The notes under the pieces were generated by a model. That model made no database searches. It saw nothing but the letters and a program-made list of their open reading frames with translations, and was not told the DNA's origin. A stretch of DNA of 64,000 nt, taken from positions 22,088,442-22,152,441 of the forward strand of contig OX381704.1 of the NCBI GenBank assembly GCA_947462335.1, read 5' to 3'. Shown here in pieces: positions 1 through 13,005 of the stretch. This DNA comes from Harmothoe impar (taxonomy: Eukaryota; Annelida; Polychaeta; Phyllodocida; Polynoidae). Positions within the stretch are counted from its first letter, which is position 1; each line of letters starts with the position of its first letter. The position numbers and the translations under genes are program-made.

Positions 1-974
1 CAGTTATCCAAGGTGCAGCCCTAGTTGACAGAGGCTTGATCACATGATACTACCCATACTATCCCACACATTTCCCAGCTTGTTATTGGTCCCTTGATAT
101 AATTATTGCAGGTGAGGCTTGTGTTTGTCCTCCAAAATATTCACTTTGATAGACCTCATTTCACAAACACATTCAATTTTCTTAAACTTCCTCACCCTAA
201 CACTTCACCACCCAGAGTAGGAACCCAATCAGCGGGTCACAGGTGGCCTCATGGCATTAATAGGCACATACCACAGGTATTGCCTGCCCTTGTGCTCTTG
301 TTTTCCTCAAACGCTCAATATAATCACACAGTAATAGTTCCTCCACTCCCATGAGGCCAACAAATATGTATTTTCATGCAATGTTATGAAAATGTGGATT
401 CCCGGCTATTCCCCTGACCATGTACTGCCTAAAACGTATCCCTGCTTGTAAGACACAATCAATACAATTCAAGGAATATCTAATTCATACTTAGGGAGGG
501 CTACAAGTGAGCATTTCTATCAAAGCATCCTGCTATCATAGGTCGCAGTATGTAGGATTTGATAATAGCAGGAGCTGCTCTTGTCATCACTAAAAAGGAG
601 CAGCTTAGCAAAAACAAACTGTCCTCAGTGCACATTCCGATGCCGCAGAGTTTGTTAAAACACATATCCTTATTAAAAGACACAACATATTCAATTGAAG
701 GGATACTCAATATTTCGAGGAGTACTCTGAATAGGTATTTCCCTCTTCGGTAGTTTCATGCACTCTATATGTTTAAGCATAGGCAATTCCATATTTCACC
801 CTCATCAGATCATCACAGCGTGAGAAAACATCACAAACAATAATGCTACCAGTATATTATAGTTTTTCAGAGGAAATGAGAGAAGGTTCAAATAAAATCA
901 TAGTTGACAACCATATTAAACAAATAAGGAGGAATGCTTGCATATTGCTCCTCTGTAGGCAACTGCATTCGAGC

Positions 975-2000
975 TCATACACTTCATGGCGACAGCAGCA
1001 GCTCACATCATCACTAGAATGTTGAAGGAGCAGCTCAGCACAAGGAGAACCCGTTCATGCTATATGACATAGTGACTATAGGGCTTTGTGAGTCTCTGGT
1101 GGCCATTAGACAATTTACCCTGCTCTGCTAATCCTGTAAGACATTACACATTTATGTTATCATAGTTTGGATTTGAAAGAGAGGACTATATGCCAATATT
1201 TTATCTTTTACAAATGGTCAGTCAGAAACCAGTGTTTACTATTTAGTGGAGTGTGTGTGGCTACCTCAGTCACCATGTCCTGTACAGAATTAGACATCGG
1301 TAATGTATCTAGAATGAACAGGCAAGCTTGGGAAAGGACTGCATTTCCCCCAGCAATTGAAGCCTCTCACTGCTGAGCTCCCACTGCTCATTTCCCTTGG
1401 AGTGGGACTGGTATATAATGGCCAAGCATCTTTTTTTTATTATACAACTGCGACAGGCAAGGACATAGAGATAAGAGCTTCACCCATTCTACTCAATGCA
1501 CCAGGACATGTAGGAGGGTCCGTGCACTCTCACTCTCACTTGGCTGATCAGTGTCACTTTGCTAACACAACCCCTGACAAGTGCTGTGAAACTGCCTACT
1601 GTTGCCCAGCTACAGCAAAAGATGTGCTGGATAGCACTTCCCACTCCTGCTGCTACTTCTTCTCCGCCAACTATCATCCTTTTATCATTGCTTCTATCTA
1701 TCTGTCTCTTCCCATGGCATCAGTTTCCATTACCATCTTCCACTACCTCTCTCAAGCTATCACTACCCATGGCATCACTTGTCATCCCTGCATGTCACTG
1801 CCTCTCTCTATATCCACCCCTTCTCATGACAGCACTCTCCATCCCTGCAGGTCATCAGTGCTTGTCTATATCAAGCCCTAACTACAACTACACCTTTTGT
1901 TGCTGACTCCCCATGACTCTCCTCAGCCATCACCACTACCCCACTTGACACCTCACATTCCTGGATGCCTCTCTCTCTCCTCAGTCGTTTTTACCCCATC
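975..2000. repeat. Array I, unit copy 1 (recent pair)
   Basis: Contains blocks a, b and c in order and ends in a pyrimidine-rich tract of CCATGGCATCA / CTCTCTC-type sequence. Closest partner is 3,975-4,950, which lacks about 60 bp after block a and carries an extra 168-bp MITE. Confidence 0.7.
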
Positions 2001-3974
2001 ATGGTGTTGACTGGGCATTGTCAAAGTATCCAAGGAGGTGTCGATGTCTGCCAACATTATCAGACGGCATAGGATGACTCCAGTGAATAATGTGATAGGC
2101 ATAACTTCTAATGTTCAGGTTTCACATGGGATGACTTACCACCTCTGTGTTATGTCACTTTGGATGATTAAGAATATATATACCAGGTAGGATACTGTCT
2201 TCTTATTCTATGTGTGGTCTTTTTACAAGATCACATTTAAAGGATCAAACCTAGCAACAGTAAAATATTGGTTACAGAAGAGTGCCCCTAAGAGTGAACA
2301 TCTTTCTTCTATCAATAAGCAAGGCCACTGAAGGGCTTATTGACAAATTATACTGGGTGAAACAAGTTGCACATTTAGTATTGAAACTATGTCTGCCCAT
2401 ACAGACTGTATCTAGTAAAATGGCTGTATGTGTAGGAAAGAAGATTATGAAACGTATAAAGATGATGGAAAGTGTTTTTATGCTTGATGTGTAATTTGAG
2501 CCACAAAAGCCACTTTATTAAGTCCAGGGCAGTGCAAATAATAACCCCATTTGAAGTGTTACAAGATTTGTACAGCTTTCTGGGCAATGCTATCCTATAC
2601 CATAAAGTACAGCGTCTGTGGGTATTGTAGGTAATACCTTTTCAAAATGGCGCTTATTGCGTTTGAAACCGAACTCTTCATCTAAAGCTGTTTCATTGGG
2701 CATTAGAAATTGAAGGCAGGTAATTATATGGGAACGGCTGGCTTTCAATGGGTATTAAAGTTTCTGAAACTTTCGGCATAAGTACAATCAAAGTGTCTGA
2801 TTGCTGGAAAGAGATATTGCAAGGTAAATGAACACTACAAAATTGATCGTGTTCATATTTCTTGTAATGATAAGTAGTTATTTATGTAGCCACGAAACAC
2901 CCCGATACCTTTTCTGTGATGTTGAAACTCAAACACTCGCAGCACAGATTCTGTTGCCTATTTACAAATTATGCACTTTTACTCTTGTAATGATTGTGCT
3001 CAAATTGTTCTACCATATCAAGAACAAAATGTTTTTCTCTCGATTCAGATCTGGTCCTCACTTAGTCCTCACTGAGGAGTAATTTCAGAAGAAAGTAATA
3101 TGAACTATTTAAGTCTACACTTTAGTTCCATGATTACAATTATATTTTACATGCCCATGTGCCTGTTTTATAGAGTAACCGAGATTCTTTGATTTGACAT
3201 ACCAACATGATGATATCAAGTGATTCAGATCTTGCTTTATGCACACTTTCTATTCGGTCAAAATGATACCCAATTCCTTTTTTTACTATCAATAAGTATT
3301 TCCCTCTTCAAAACCTTTAATGCCAAATACGTGATAATAGGCAATCTCATATCTAATTCCCCTCCCCAATTCCTTTCACAGTAGTTGTATGGATTGACTA
3401 TGTAGACTTTAAAGAAATACTGTTAATAATCACATGAATATTGCTCGTTGATTGGCCACATTATCCAAGGCTCTTACACTTTGTAATAACAAGAGTTGCT
3501 CACACCATCATTAGAATGGTGAAGGGGCTGCTCAGTACGGGAATAAGCTGTTCATACTGTATGACCAGGGCTTTGGGAGTCACAGGTGGCCATGTCCTGC
3601 TCTACTAATCAGGTATTTTAAATCAATGTTGATCTGCTTCAAATTTGAAAGAAATGCCTCTCTTTCAACATTGGATACATAGCAAACTAGATATCCGCTG
3701 TCTTAATATGATTGTGCACATGTGTGTTTATCACCTTTTGGAAACCTTTTTATTCCCCTACAGTAACCCTAACCCAGGAACCTTGTCCTGTACGGAAATA
3801 GACATTGGCAATGTGTCTGAAATAAATAGGCAAGCTTGGGAAAGGACTTTATACCCTCACAGTGATTGACGCCTTTCACTCCTTGTTTCCTTTGACTGCT
3901 TACACATCATGGTGGAACTGGTATATAGTGACCAAGCACCATTCCTTATCGGACACATGCGACAGGTGATAACA

Positions 3975-5480
3975 CACTTCATCGCGACAGCAGCAGCTCA
4001 CATCATCACTAGAATGTTGAAGGAGCAGCTCAGCACAAGGAGAACCTGTTCATGCTGTATGACATAGTTACATTACACATTTATGTTATCATAGTTTGGA
4101 TTTGAAAGAAAGGACTATATGCCAATATTTTATCCCTTACAAATGGTCAGTCAGAAACCAGTATCTACTATTTAATTGAGCGTGTGTGGCCAACTCGTAT
4201 ATTCAATAACATATTGTTCTACAGAAATGCTGTCACCATGTCCTGTACAGAATTAGACATGGGTAATGTATCTAGAATGAACAGGCAAGCTTGGGAAAGG
4301 ACTGCATTTCCCCCAACAATTGTAGCCTTTCACTGCTGAGCTCCCACTGCTCATTTCCCTTGGAGTGGGACTGGTATAAAGTGGCTAAGCATTTTTTTTT
4401 TATTATACAGCTGCGACAGGCAAGGACATAGAGATACAAAGTTTTGAGAGCTTCACCCATTCTACTCATTACACTAGGACATGTAGGAGGGTCTGTTAGG
4501 CTAGATAGTCTCAAAATTGCTTTTGAGACTATCTAGCCTGACATGTGTTTTGAGACTATCTCGCAATTTTGAGACTATCTAGCCTGAGGGTTGCAAGGTT
4601 GTCACAAAACCATAGTATTTTGAGACTATCTTGTAATTTTGAGACTATCTCGCCTAACCGGGTTCGTGCACTCTCACTCTCACTTGGCCGATCAGTGTCA
4701 CTTTACTAACACAACCCCTGACAAGTGCTGTGAAACTGCCTGCTGTTGCCCAGCTACAGCCAAAGATGTGCTGGATAGCACTTCCCACTCCTGCTGCTAC
4801 TTCTTCTCTGCCAACTATCATCCTTTTATCATTGCTTCTATCTATCTGTCTCTTCCCATGGCATCAGTTTCCATTGTAAACCATCTTCCACTCCCTCTCT
4901 CAAGCTATCACTACCCATGGCATCACTTGTCATCCCTGCATGTCACTGGACCAAAGGTGACAAACACACAAATAAGAAGTTTGGAGACCTTTAACCCATT
5001 CCATACAATGATACATAACTTTAGACCTTGGTGAAGGGCCCTGCACTCTCATCCTTACTGGGCCCATCAGTGTCACTTTGTTACCGCAAATCATGACAAG
5101 CAGTGTGAAACTGCCATCTGTTGCCCAGCTATAGCCAACTATGTAAAGGAGAGCATTTTCCTTTTCTACTACTACTTCTTCTCCCTTAACTATCACCCCT
5201 CTGTCATTGCATGTGTCTATCTTTCCCTTCCCATGACATCAGTTTCCATTACTCTTTGCCACTTCCTCTCCCAAGCTATCCCTACCCAGGCAATACTTTG
5301 CCTTCCTGCATGTCACTGCCTCTCTCTATACCCACCCCTTCTCATGACAGTACCCTCCATCCCTGCCAATGTCAGCCAAATCCAGCCCTAACCATAACAA
5401 CACCTCCCATTGCTGCCATAACTCCTCCCAATGTTTCTACTCACCATCACCACTGATGACACCTCGCATTTCTGGATGCC
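3975..5480. repeat. Array I, unit copy 2 (recent pair) with an internal partial repeat
   Basis: Nearly identical to 975-1,790 up to about 4,950. A second, more diverged copy of block c begins at 5,035 (GGGCCCATCAGTGTCAC), showing nested duplication. Ends in the same pyrimidine-rich tract. Confidence 0.7.
4493..4660. mobile_element. 168-bp MITE with GTTAGGC ends and 3-bp TSD
   Basis: TIRs GTTAGGC(T/G)AGATAGTCTC, with the motif TTTGAGACTATCT repeated five times inside in the same orientation. The flanks repeat GGT on each side. The sister copy of the unit at about 1,518 reads straight through (GGAGGGTCCGTGCAC), giving the empty site. Family not assigned. Confidence 0.75.
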
Positions 5481-5499
5481 ACCTTCGGTCTCCAGCACT

Positions 5500-6240
5500 A
5501 CCTATACCGTATGATGCTGGTATGATATGATATGAAGAGACCTCGTATACAAGCCGTGGCTAGTATACAAGTCAGATCGCTTGTGCAATTCATGATTTTG
5601 AGAATTTAAAAAAATTCAAATAGCAGGTTTTCCTCTAAACCTTTCTATATTGTAGAGGTTTCTGCAGGAAATGATGTGGAGCAATCCATTGACAACTTCT
5701 ATCTACAAAAATATGGTGCGGGAAATCCGTAGACCAACTTTTCTTTTTGGTCTGGCCTTATGCGAGTTTATAGATTTTTACCACAGTACTGAAGTTTACG
5801 TCGGTGGGTATTGCAGTTGATACTATTAAATGAAGAGTTTGGATGCAAAAATCTGAGAAAAATGAAGATTGGGGTGAGTGAAATATGATCCTCAAACAAT
5901 TTTTCCAAGATTTACTATTTTTCATATCATTACGACCGACTCAGTATACACTCTGTTACCAAAGTATAATAATTGACCCCAAGATGTCTTTGCAAAAAGC
6001 ACCACATGCTTCAATTATGGTGTACTTTTAGGCTACAATGGGCCAAAAAGCATTGCATCCTCTCAATTAAGGATCTTCATTATCGACTTATGTACGTCTC
6101 TCAGCTTTTTCTGGCCCATGGGGAGATGTGGTACTGGTGGTGTAATTTACAGAATATTCCGAAAACAAACATTTGAAACTGTTTCCTCGGGCTTTGGATA
6201 TTGAAAGTGGCTTGTGATATATATGCATGGCTTCAGTTAA
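5500..6240. other. Unassigned host DNA between array I units
   Basis: AT-rich sequence with ATGATATGATATG at about 5,522 and a GTATACAAG repeat at about 5,547 and 5,561. No credible ORF, and no TIRs found. Confidence 0.4.
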
Positions 6241-6842
6241 ATGATTGCTAAACTTTCGGCACAAGTATAATCAAATGTCTGATTGCTGGGAAGAGATATG
6301 GCAAGGTAAATTAACACCGAGAAACTGATGGTGCTCCTGTTTCTTGTAATGATAAGCAGTTATTTAAGTGAACATGAATCACCCTGACAGGTACCTTTGG
6401 TTTGGAATGATTAATATTCTGAAGTTACAATTCAACTGCCCGCAAACGTTTTGTTGACTGTTTACAATTTATTTTCTTTCACTCTTGTCAAGATTGTGTT
6501 CAAAGTGCTCTACCATAGCAAAAACACATATATGTTTTCCGTCCCAGTTGAGATCTAGTCCTCACTTAAGAGTAAAGGAAACGTATGTCAACTATTATAG
6601 CACCCTGAAGTGCTATACTTAAGTGATATAGCTGGCCACATTTTTGTTCTTTAGTGCCATCACTATTTTATATGAACTCCCTTCTTTATTTCAGGTTTAA
6701 ATACTACATGATGTATATTTGGATAATTTGTACCATAGCTTCTTCTAGATAGATACCATGAATACTACCGATAGAAGGGATATCATTACTTTACATTCTA
6801 TAATCATTCCCTCAGATTAACTAACTTAAATAGCGCTCCTCT

Positions 6843-7051
6843 CACTGCATGAACATTGGCATTCAAGCAACCTTTTATTGCTTAAAGTCACCATTTAAGC
6901 AGCTTTAAGTTCAGTAAATTTCATGTAAATGCCCCGGAAAAGCCATAATGACATTTAAGCGGCTTTACGTGGCTTTTACCCGAATTAAAGATGCTTAAAG
7001 TGTGACGTTAAGCAGTCCGGTTTTTGCTTAAATGCCAACATTCATGCAGTG
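6843..7051. mobile_element. 209-bp MITE with CACTG ends
   Basis: TIR CACTGCATGAA(C/T)(A/G)TTGGCATT at both ends; inside are repeats of TTTAAGC / GCTTAAA. TCT flanks it on both sides, and the related unit at about 946 (GCTCCTCTGTAGG) looks like the empty site. CACTG ends with a short TSD suggest the EnSpm/CACTA group (inference). Confidence 0.65.
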
Positions 7052-7074
7052 TCTGTGGACCAAAGTCTCATACG

Positions 7075-8400
7075 CTTCATGAAAACAGGAACAGCTCATA
7101 TCATTACTAGAATGGTGAAGGAGCAGCTCAGTATGGGGAGAACCCGTTCATACTGTGTGCCCAGGGTTTGTGAGTCACAGGTGGCCATGTCCTGCTCTAC
7201 TAATCAAGTATTTTTTAATAAGAGAAAAATGTTATTTCACATTCATGTGCATGTACAGGATCCAAAAGAAAGGTCTCTCTTTGGACATTGAGTGCATGAT
7301 AAACTAGGTAATGGCGTTTATGTTTCCGACCCATACATTCAGTACATATTTTCTTTCTATTGATAAGCTAGTACTAATAAATTGTCAGCACCTTATGGGT
7401 CTCAATAATGCAAGTGTGCTGTCAGCTCCTAGTTACAAACATATACTTCTACACTAACCCTAACTCAATGACCCTGTCCTATACAGAAATAGACATCAGT
7501 AATGTGTCCAAAATGAAAAGGCAAGCTTGTGAATGCACCAGATTTCCCCCAGCGATTGAAGCCTTTCACTGCTGAGCTCCCAGGGCTTGTTTCAGTTGGT
7601 GGCCTGGGGGGATGTTTCAGGTCTGGTGTATAGTGGCCAGGCACCATTCTTTATTGAACAGCTGTGACAGGCGATAACACAAAGATAAGAAGTTCAGAGA
7701 CCTATACCCATTCCATACATAACACCAGGCGGTGAAGGCGGGTCCCTGCAGAACACATGTAACTCGGAATATTCGCTGTCTTGCACTGGGCCAATCAGTG
7801 TCACTTTGCTAACACAACCCCTGACAAGTGCTGTGGAACTGCCTGCTGTTGCCCAGCTACAGCCAAAGCTATGCCCAAGATAGCACTTGTCATTCCCACT
7901 GCCACCACTTGTCCCCCAACTATCATCCGTTTGCCATTGCTTCTGTCTATCTATTCCTACCCACAGCCACACTTCACATTCCTGCCTACCAATGCATCTT
8001 CCCAGCTATCCCTATATCGTAAACATCCAATTTCTGCTGGTCCTTACCTCTCTCTAGTTAGCACTACCCATGGCAGAACATCCCGTTCCCGACAACTGTC
8101 ACTGTATCTCTCTATCCATCCCTAGCCATGGCAATAAATTACATCTCCCATCCCTGCTGCATGTCACTGCCTCTTCCCAGTCGTCCCTACCCATACCAAC
8201 ATCTCTCATTCCTACCTGCCACTGCCCCTTTCCCTGGCCATGTCTGTCCATGACATCACGACCCATGTGTTTCTACCACTGCCTCTCCCAATCACCTCTA
8301 CTTAACACATCCCTGCCTGCCTCTACCCTCCTTAGCCATCTCTACTCAGGATAACACTTTACACTTTTATCCCTGATCACCTAACAGTGGCTATCACTGG
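7075..8400. repeat. Array I, diverged unit copy 3
   Basis: Blocks a, b and c in order but with many substitutions and indels relative to copies 1 and 2. Followed from about 7,960 by a long C/T-rich stretch (CCTACCCAT / CTGCCTCT) with no conserved frame. Confidence 0.65.
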
Positions 8401-9680
8401 CAACCTAACCCATTTCTTCACTTCCTATTCACGACTGCATCTTTTGTCTCTCTCCGCTATTCCAGTTATAACATGTCCCATTGGCCAGTGCTTTTCTTTA
8501 GCCAACCACTTTCTACTGATAACTGCATGTTAACCGCCTAGACATCCTTATAACTGTCCCCCTATAAGAGTCAACCTTGTGCATGACCGCGTACTTCCTA
8601 TTCCCTCTCTCAGCACATGTTGGCATTTCAGAATCTCGGTTACCGAATATTATGCTGAAATATATTTTCCATCTGTGATATTTCAGAAAGTGATAATGTG
8701 CACATACATTCAGAAGATTAGAACAAATTCTTTGCCATTGTGATGGTACCATCATAGATAGTGCCTTGCTGCAATAATCTTTAGAAGGTGAGGAGCTTAT
8801 ATCTATATATGGCCCATCTGTATATGTGAAGTCTATCAGCATATGTATAAGTGCTCCCGAACATTGTGCTCAACTTTCTGAGAAATATACATCTAGGAGT
8901 TTGGTAATATATCTCGAAGTTATTCTATAGTGTTGTGTTGGTTCCTATATATAGAGGGTGTTGGCATTGCTAATCCAGCTGAACATACAGGAAGCGGGGA
9001 ATAACATGCTATTACTCCCGGACCTGATCCAGCAAGAAGGCCGCCCATCGACCACGCAGGTGGTCTGAGAAGCTCACCAAGGTCACCCTCAGACCCCCAC
9101 CCTACTAACCCTCCCTGCTTAGTATACCCTCCCCCCTCCCCCTCACTAACCCTCCGTACATAGAGTATCCGCTCCCCCTGTGAAAGGGCCCTCCCGCCTT
9201 GTTTACGGGCCGCCGGTTTAGAGCCCAGCCTTGCCTCACGGGGACTATACTTTGGCTGAAGATCCATGGGGCTGGGTCCCGCTCTGACAGATGATCCAGG
9301 CGGACGCTGCCTAATGACCCAGGCCCTGGAGGAGGGTCCACCAGGGGATCTGGGGTCCCCGCCCCTGATCCCACCATACATCAGGCCGGATCCGCGCCCT
9401 CATCCCCGCTTATCCAATCCCAACTGCAGCCCCGACCTCAGCTCCTAACCCCTGCTATACCCCGGATCCGGGTCCCGCCGGGGGACAATTGCCGAGAAGC
9501 TGCGGGTTAATCCTACACTGTGCACATATATATGTATTGGGGGTACAGGCTACTACATCATGGCTGGATATTTGATATAAAGATACACTTTCCTCCTGGG
9601 TCGGAGGATACATTTAGAGTGTGTAGACTCGCATATAGATCATCCTCATTTCCCCTACATAACAACCGAGTGCTGTCTCC
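8400..9680. other. Host DNA with GC-rich patch
   Basis: 8,400-8,960 is AT-rich with nothing recognised. 8,970-9,500 is GC-rich and rich in CCC/GGG and GGATCC/GGATCTG elements. Apparent ORFs across it have Pro/Gly-rich composition with no domain I know. Possibly a decayed GC-rich repeat. Confidence 0.35.
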
Positions 9681-9917
9681 CTAAACCCTTTAGGGGCTTC
9701 GATGTGCAATATTGTATTATGTCTTTCGCCATCAAGACAGTTGAATGCAGCCCTGCTGAATATCTTGCAAGGGATCTGCACAATTGAAATATCATGATGG
9801 CCCTGATGGGGTGATACACTCTCGGAGTGTCGGCCTGATGCGTGAATGCAGCCCTGGCAAGCTGTACTTGCCAGTGTCACATCCATGTATCACGTGTGCA
9901 TCATGACGACAAAGGAC
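9681..9917. mobile_element. Degenerate copy of the CCCTTTAAGG MITE family
   Basis: Left end CTAAACCCTTTAGGGGC and the internal TGATGCGTGAATGCAGCCCT motif match the other copies. The right end is lost or unrecognisable. Confidence 0.4.
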
Positions 9918-11478
9918 TGAACCGCATCTACCATTGATATGATCAGCGGACAGAATTGGTCTAGTAGAGATGCTGTAAGGCTTTTTCTGGCAAAGAAAGA
10001 CACTATTGTTATTAGCCGTTATTTTCTCACCGAACCGACTTCATCACCAACACAATATCATCACTTTTTCACAATCTCTTGAAGGTCGCAGTGATCAGTA
10101 AGAGCAACCTTTTGAGGTCATGACGCAGCCATATTGCTGCTGCTGTTGACAGGTAATCAGATACAGAAACTACAAACAGATGAACTTGCAATAAGCTGCA
10201 TGTATTTTGGATATAGTTATAGTTTGAGTCTGAGTTTTTACCGACTTACTTTTACCATTACAATGCCGCAAGTTGTTCTTTAAAACCAAAGGAGATTGAC
10301 AAGTTTAAATAAAGAAAGCATGGCGACACAGCACAAGCCAGCTACAATGGTATTTTATCAAATTGCGATGCGTACGATTTCCTAATACCATCTATACCAT
10401 ACAGTTTTGAGCAGGCACTTTAGTAGAGGTCTATGTTGGCAAACATAATTTGGCAGCAGTATATATATCTTTCCAAGCTCTGTTATTGCTGCTATTCACG
10501 ATTGTCCATCAGCGGTGACCTAGACAAGAACCTTCAAGAGTCATAATACCTGATTATGGGCAGCTTTGTGCTGAGTTCTAGGGGGAGGACAGCCTTGTTA
10601 TAGAAGCTTAGTACTCTGAAAAGGTTGTTCGCAATTTGCTCTCGTTCACAACCGGAATTATGATAATCAAGTCTTTCCTGATCAATACGATAATGGCCCC
10701 TTCAGTCCTTGATGTCAGACAATAATCTTATTTCTGACCCACAGTTGAACCAGCTAGACTAACAAGACTGGCTAGACCACCTTTAGCGGCCATGACTTGA
10801 CCATGAGTCATGGCCATGAGTTCCTTTACCAGCAGCTCATACCTTGTCTGCCATATGTAACATGTTGTTAGGGGGCGTTAACAAATGACGTCACCGGCTA
10901 GTGGCCTGGGATTGGTGTCGTTGGGTCTAGGTATTTCTACAGGCTAATTTGTATAATTAATTATATATCATATTTGATCACATTAACACGTTTAATCCTT
11001 TCAGTTCACCCCCAGGCCCTCAGTGGTATCAGCCACGGCATCCCGAGTATAAGTACGGAACGTTGAATTGGCATTAACGACGGACTGCTTAACATTGAAT
11101 AGCCATTTTTCAATAGTAATTCAACGTTCTGTGCTTGCTGGTTCCCCATTACTATAATCCCTACCATGACCAACCTACAGGCTACCCTATAACCAGTGAT
11201 GGCTACCCTGCATGCTTGACCACTCCTTATCAGCTGCCGATATCCATAAACAACTATTTCAGCTGCAGCGTTTTCAGTCTACATCAAAGACAGTGTCTAG
11301 GAATACCTGTATGACAACGGTCGCAGATCACCAACCTCGACCCCCCCCCCCCATCCTCCTTCCCCACCTTAATATAGGAGGAGGTCAATCCATATTCCAA
11401 AGTCACGTGATTGACCGGCGTCTCCTAGAGAAGCAGGCAGACGCTAGGGGGCGCCTAAGTGGTGACTGTCCGGTGGTA
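9918..11478. other. Unassigned host DNA
   Basis: No ORF above background. Contains an inverted pair around AGTCATGGC / GCCATGACT (10,790-10,815), an inverted match of ACGTTGAAT (11,061) to ATTCAACGT (11,119), and a C-run at about 11,340. No gene seen. Confidence 0.35.
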
Positions 11479-11675
11479 TAACCCTTTGCGGACAGCATGA
11501 TGCATCAGGGCAACATTTGTATTCATGATGCATTAACGATGTGTTGGTGCATCATACCGGCCCTTTGTGTGTGTATCAATTCAGCATTTAGAGTTAATAT
11601 GATGCATGCATGAATACAACACTCACTAGACGCTCGCCATGGCATGGTAATTGTATGCGGTCCTTAAAGGGTTAA
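11479..11675. mobile_element. TTAA-type MITE, CCCTTTAAGG family
   Basis: Ends ATAACCCTTTGCGG and CCTTAAAGGGTTAA, with internal palindromic GATGCAT / ATGCATGC repeats. The right TTAA is intact. Confidence 0.6.
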
Positions 11676-12752
11676 GGAAAGAGATTCTTGATCTGCTGCA
11701 TACTCATACTGAGATTATGCTTTGTCTTTAGCCTATAACCCGAGGACCAGGAAGAGCGGCTAGTTGTTTAAAATATGATACATAATCATATTGTATTACG
11801 ATCCCTACTCCCATCTGCCATGAATGGCCACATCTCAGGCAACTCATGGGCCACGTGTTAGGAACGAATCATTTATTGCTTGGGGGGGGGGGGGGGGGGT
11901 AGGTGTGGCTTAATGTATAGGCATCTAGCCGGTTGCATTATCAACCAATGAGAAAATTCCCTGGCCTTCACTGCGGAATTCTTAGGGGGCATTATGTAAC
12001 AGCCTGTACCCATTGTGATTGCTGTATCAGTGCTTATCTCGCTGGTTACCAGATCAAGCAATGGGGCCCCCTACTAAGGAACCTGCAACCTCGGTATATG
12101 ATTGGAAAGAGGCCCATAGAGAGGGGGACAACACCTGATAAAACTCTAAACTTAATAAACCTCATCCAAAAATTAATTTGGTCCAATCTACACTAAGTGA
12201 ACACTTACTGTGTGTTTATAGGGAGTATCCTTTCTTAAATATTATAACAATGGATGGAGCAATTCTTGCAAACAAATTGCCACCCCATTCCCCCTCAGCA
12301 GGTAATAAATGGCCCTTTCCATTTATAACCGGAAATAAAACCATCATGTCTGCCACCACGCCATGGGCAGCCTCCATTCCTCTCCTAAACAACAATCATA
12401 ACTCCACAAGTCTCGCAGAGCTTCTTCAAGTAATAGAAAACACTCGCTGCACACCCTGTAGGCAAACCATAAAACGTGTCAGCTCGAGTTGGCTGTCAGC
12501 CTTGGATGGGTGTCGTTAACGATAGCCCACAAGTACCGGCTGTCATGGCCGCCATGACGTCACGTCAGCTGACACCTGAAGACCGCACGTGGTGCCGCTT
12601 TTACCGTCACGTCATAAAGCCATGACAACATGGCGGAGACATGTAAGCTAGTGCATACGTCAAGGCCGGGATGGGGAGGGCTGTCAGCGTGCTATATAAT
12701 GGTAACAGTTTCATCAGGCCTCCTGGGGCCCTCAGACAAAGGACGCTGATAA
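11676..12752. other. Unassigned host DNA with a G19 run
   Basis: A run of about 19 G at 11,882-11,900; otherwise no gene. 12,478-12,560 holds short inverted matches (CAGCTCGAG, GCCGCCATGACGTCACG) without a clear element boundary. Confidence 0.35.
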
Positions 12753-13005
12753 TTAACCCTTTAAGGGCGGTATGCTGTATTTAGACAACACTAGTCATCA
12801 TGATAAAGCAACGCAGCATCGGCTGGTAATCAACTATGCATGCATCTACTGTGTATGTAGATTCTGCATGATGTTGAATGCCGCACCTGTGAGAAGATCG
12901 GGCAATTATGATATTTATTATGCAGGGATGCATTCATGCATTCATGCATCATGCGACAAAGGGCATAGTATTCTATAAGGCACCATGTGGCCCTTAAAGG
13001 ATTAA
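12753..13005. mobile_element. TTAA-type MITE, best-preserved copy of the CCCTTTAAGG family
   Basis: TTAACCCTTTAAGGGC at the left and GGCCCTTAAAGGATTAA at the right; TTAA on both sides fits a piggyBac-type target duplication. Internal ATGCATGCAT and CATTCATGCATTCATGCATC palindromes. Confidence 0.65.

Larger units (their letters stand above)
500..8400. repeat. Array I: diverged tandem duplications of non-coding units
   Basis: The same blocks recur in the same order. Block a (ACTAGAATGTTGAAGGAGCAG type): about 590, 1,005, 3,505, 4,005 and 7,105. Block b (GTCCTGTACAGAA...AGGCAAGCTTGGGAAAGGA type): 1,280, 3,785, 4,240 and 7,465. Block c (CAGTGTCACTTTGCTAACAC type): 1,550, 4,695, 5,068 and 7,796. 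Block d (TCTGATTGCTGG...TTCTTGTAATGATAAG): 2,795 and 6,275. The period is about 3.0-3.6 kb with smaller nested copies. Copies at about 980-1,780 and 3,975-4,920 are much more alike than the others, so one duplication is recent. Reading frames are not kept between the diverged copies, so I see no gene. Confidence 0.75.

Noticed and set aside
1275..1350. Short frame reading SCTELDIGNVS in three array I copies
   Set aside because: Amino-acid changes between copies are as common as silent ones, there is no splice or domain context, and it ends quickly in stops.
1357..1881. 174-codon cysteine-rich frame in array I
   Set aside because: Shared only with the recent copy at 4,639; the older copy at 7,781 changes frame in the middle. 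Composition follows the CT-rich repeat.
2828..3082. 84-codon frame with a signal-peptide-like N-terminus
   Set aside because: The duplicated copy at about 6,307 lacks the ATG and gains stops and frameshifts, so the frame is not conserved; hydrophobic start is likely chance in AT-rich DNA.
8920..9448. GC-rich overlapping frames (up to 153 codons)
   Set aside because: High-GC composition lowers stop frequency on both strands; Pro/Gly/Arg-rich with no recognisable domain or splice structure.
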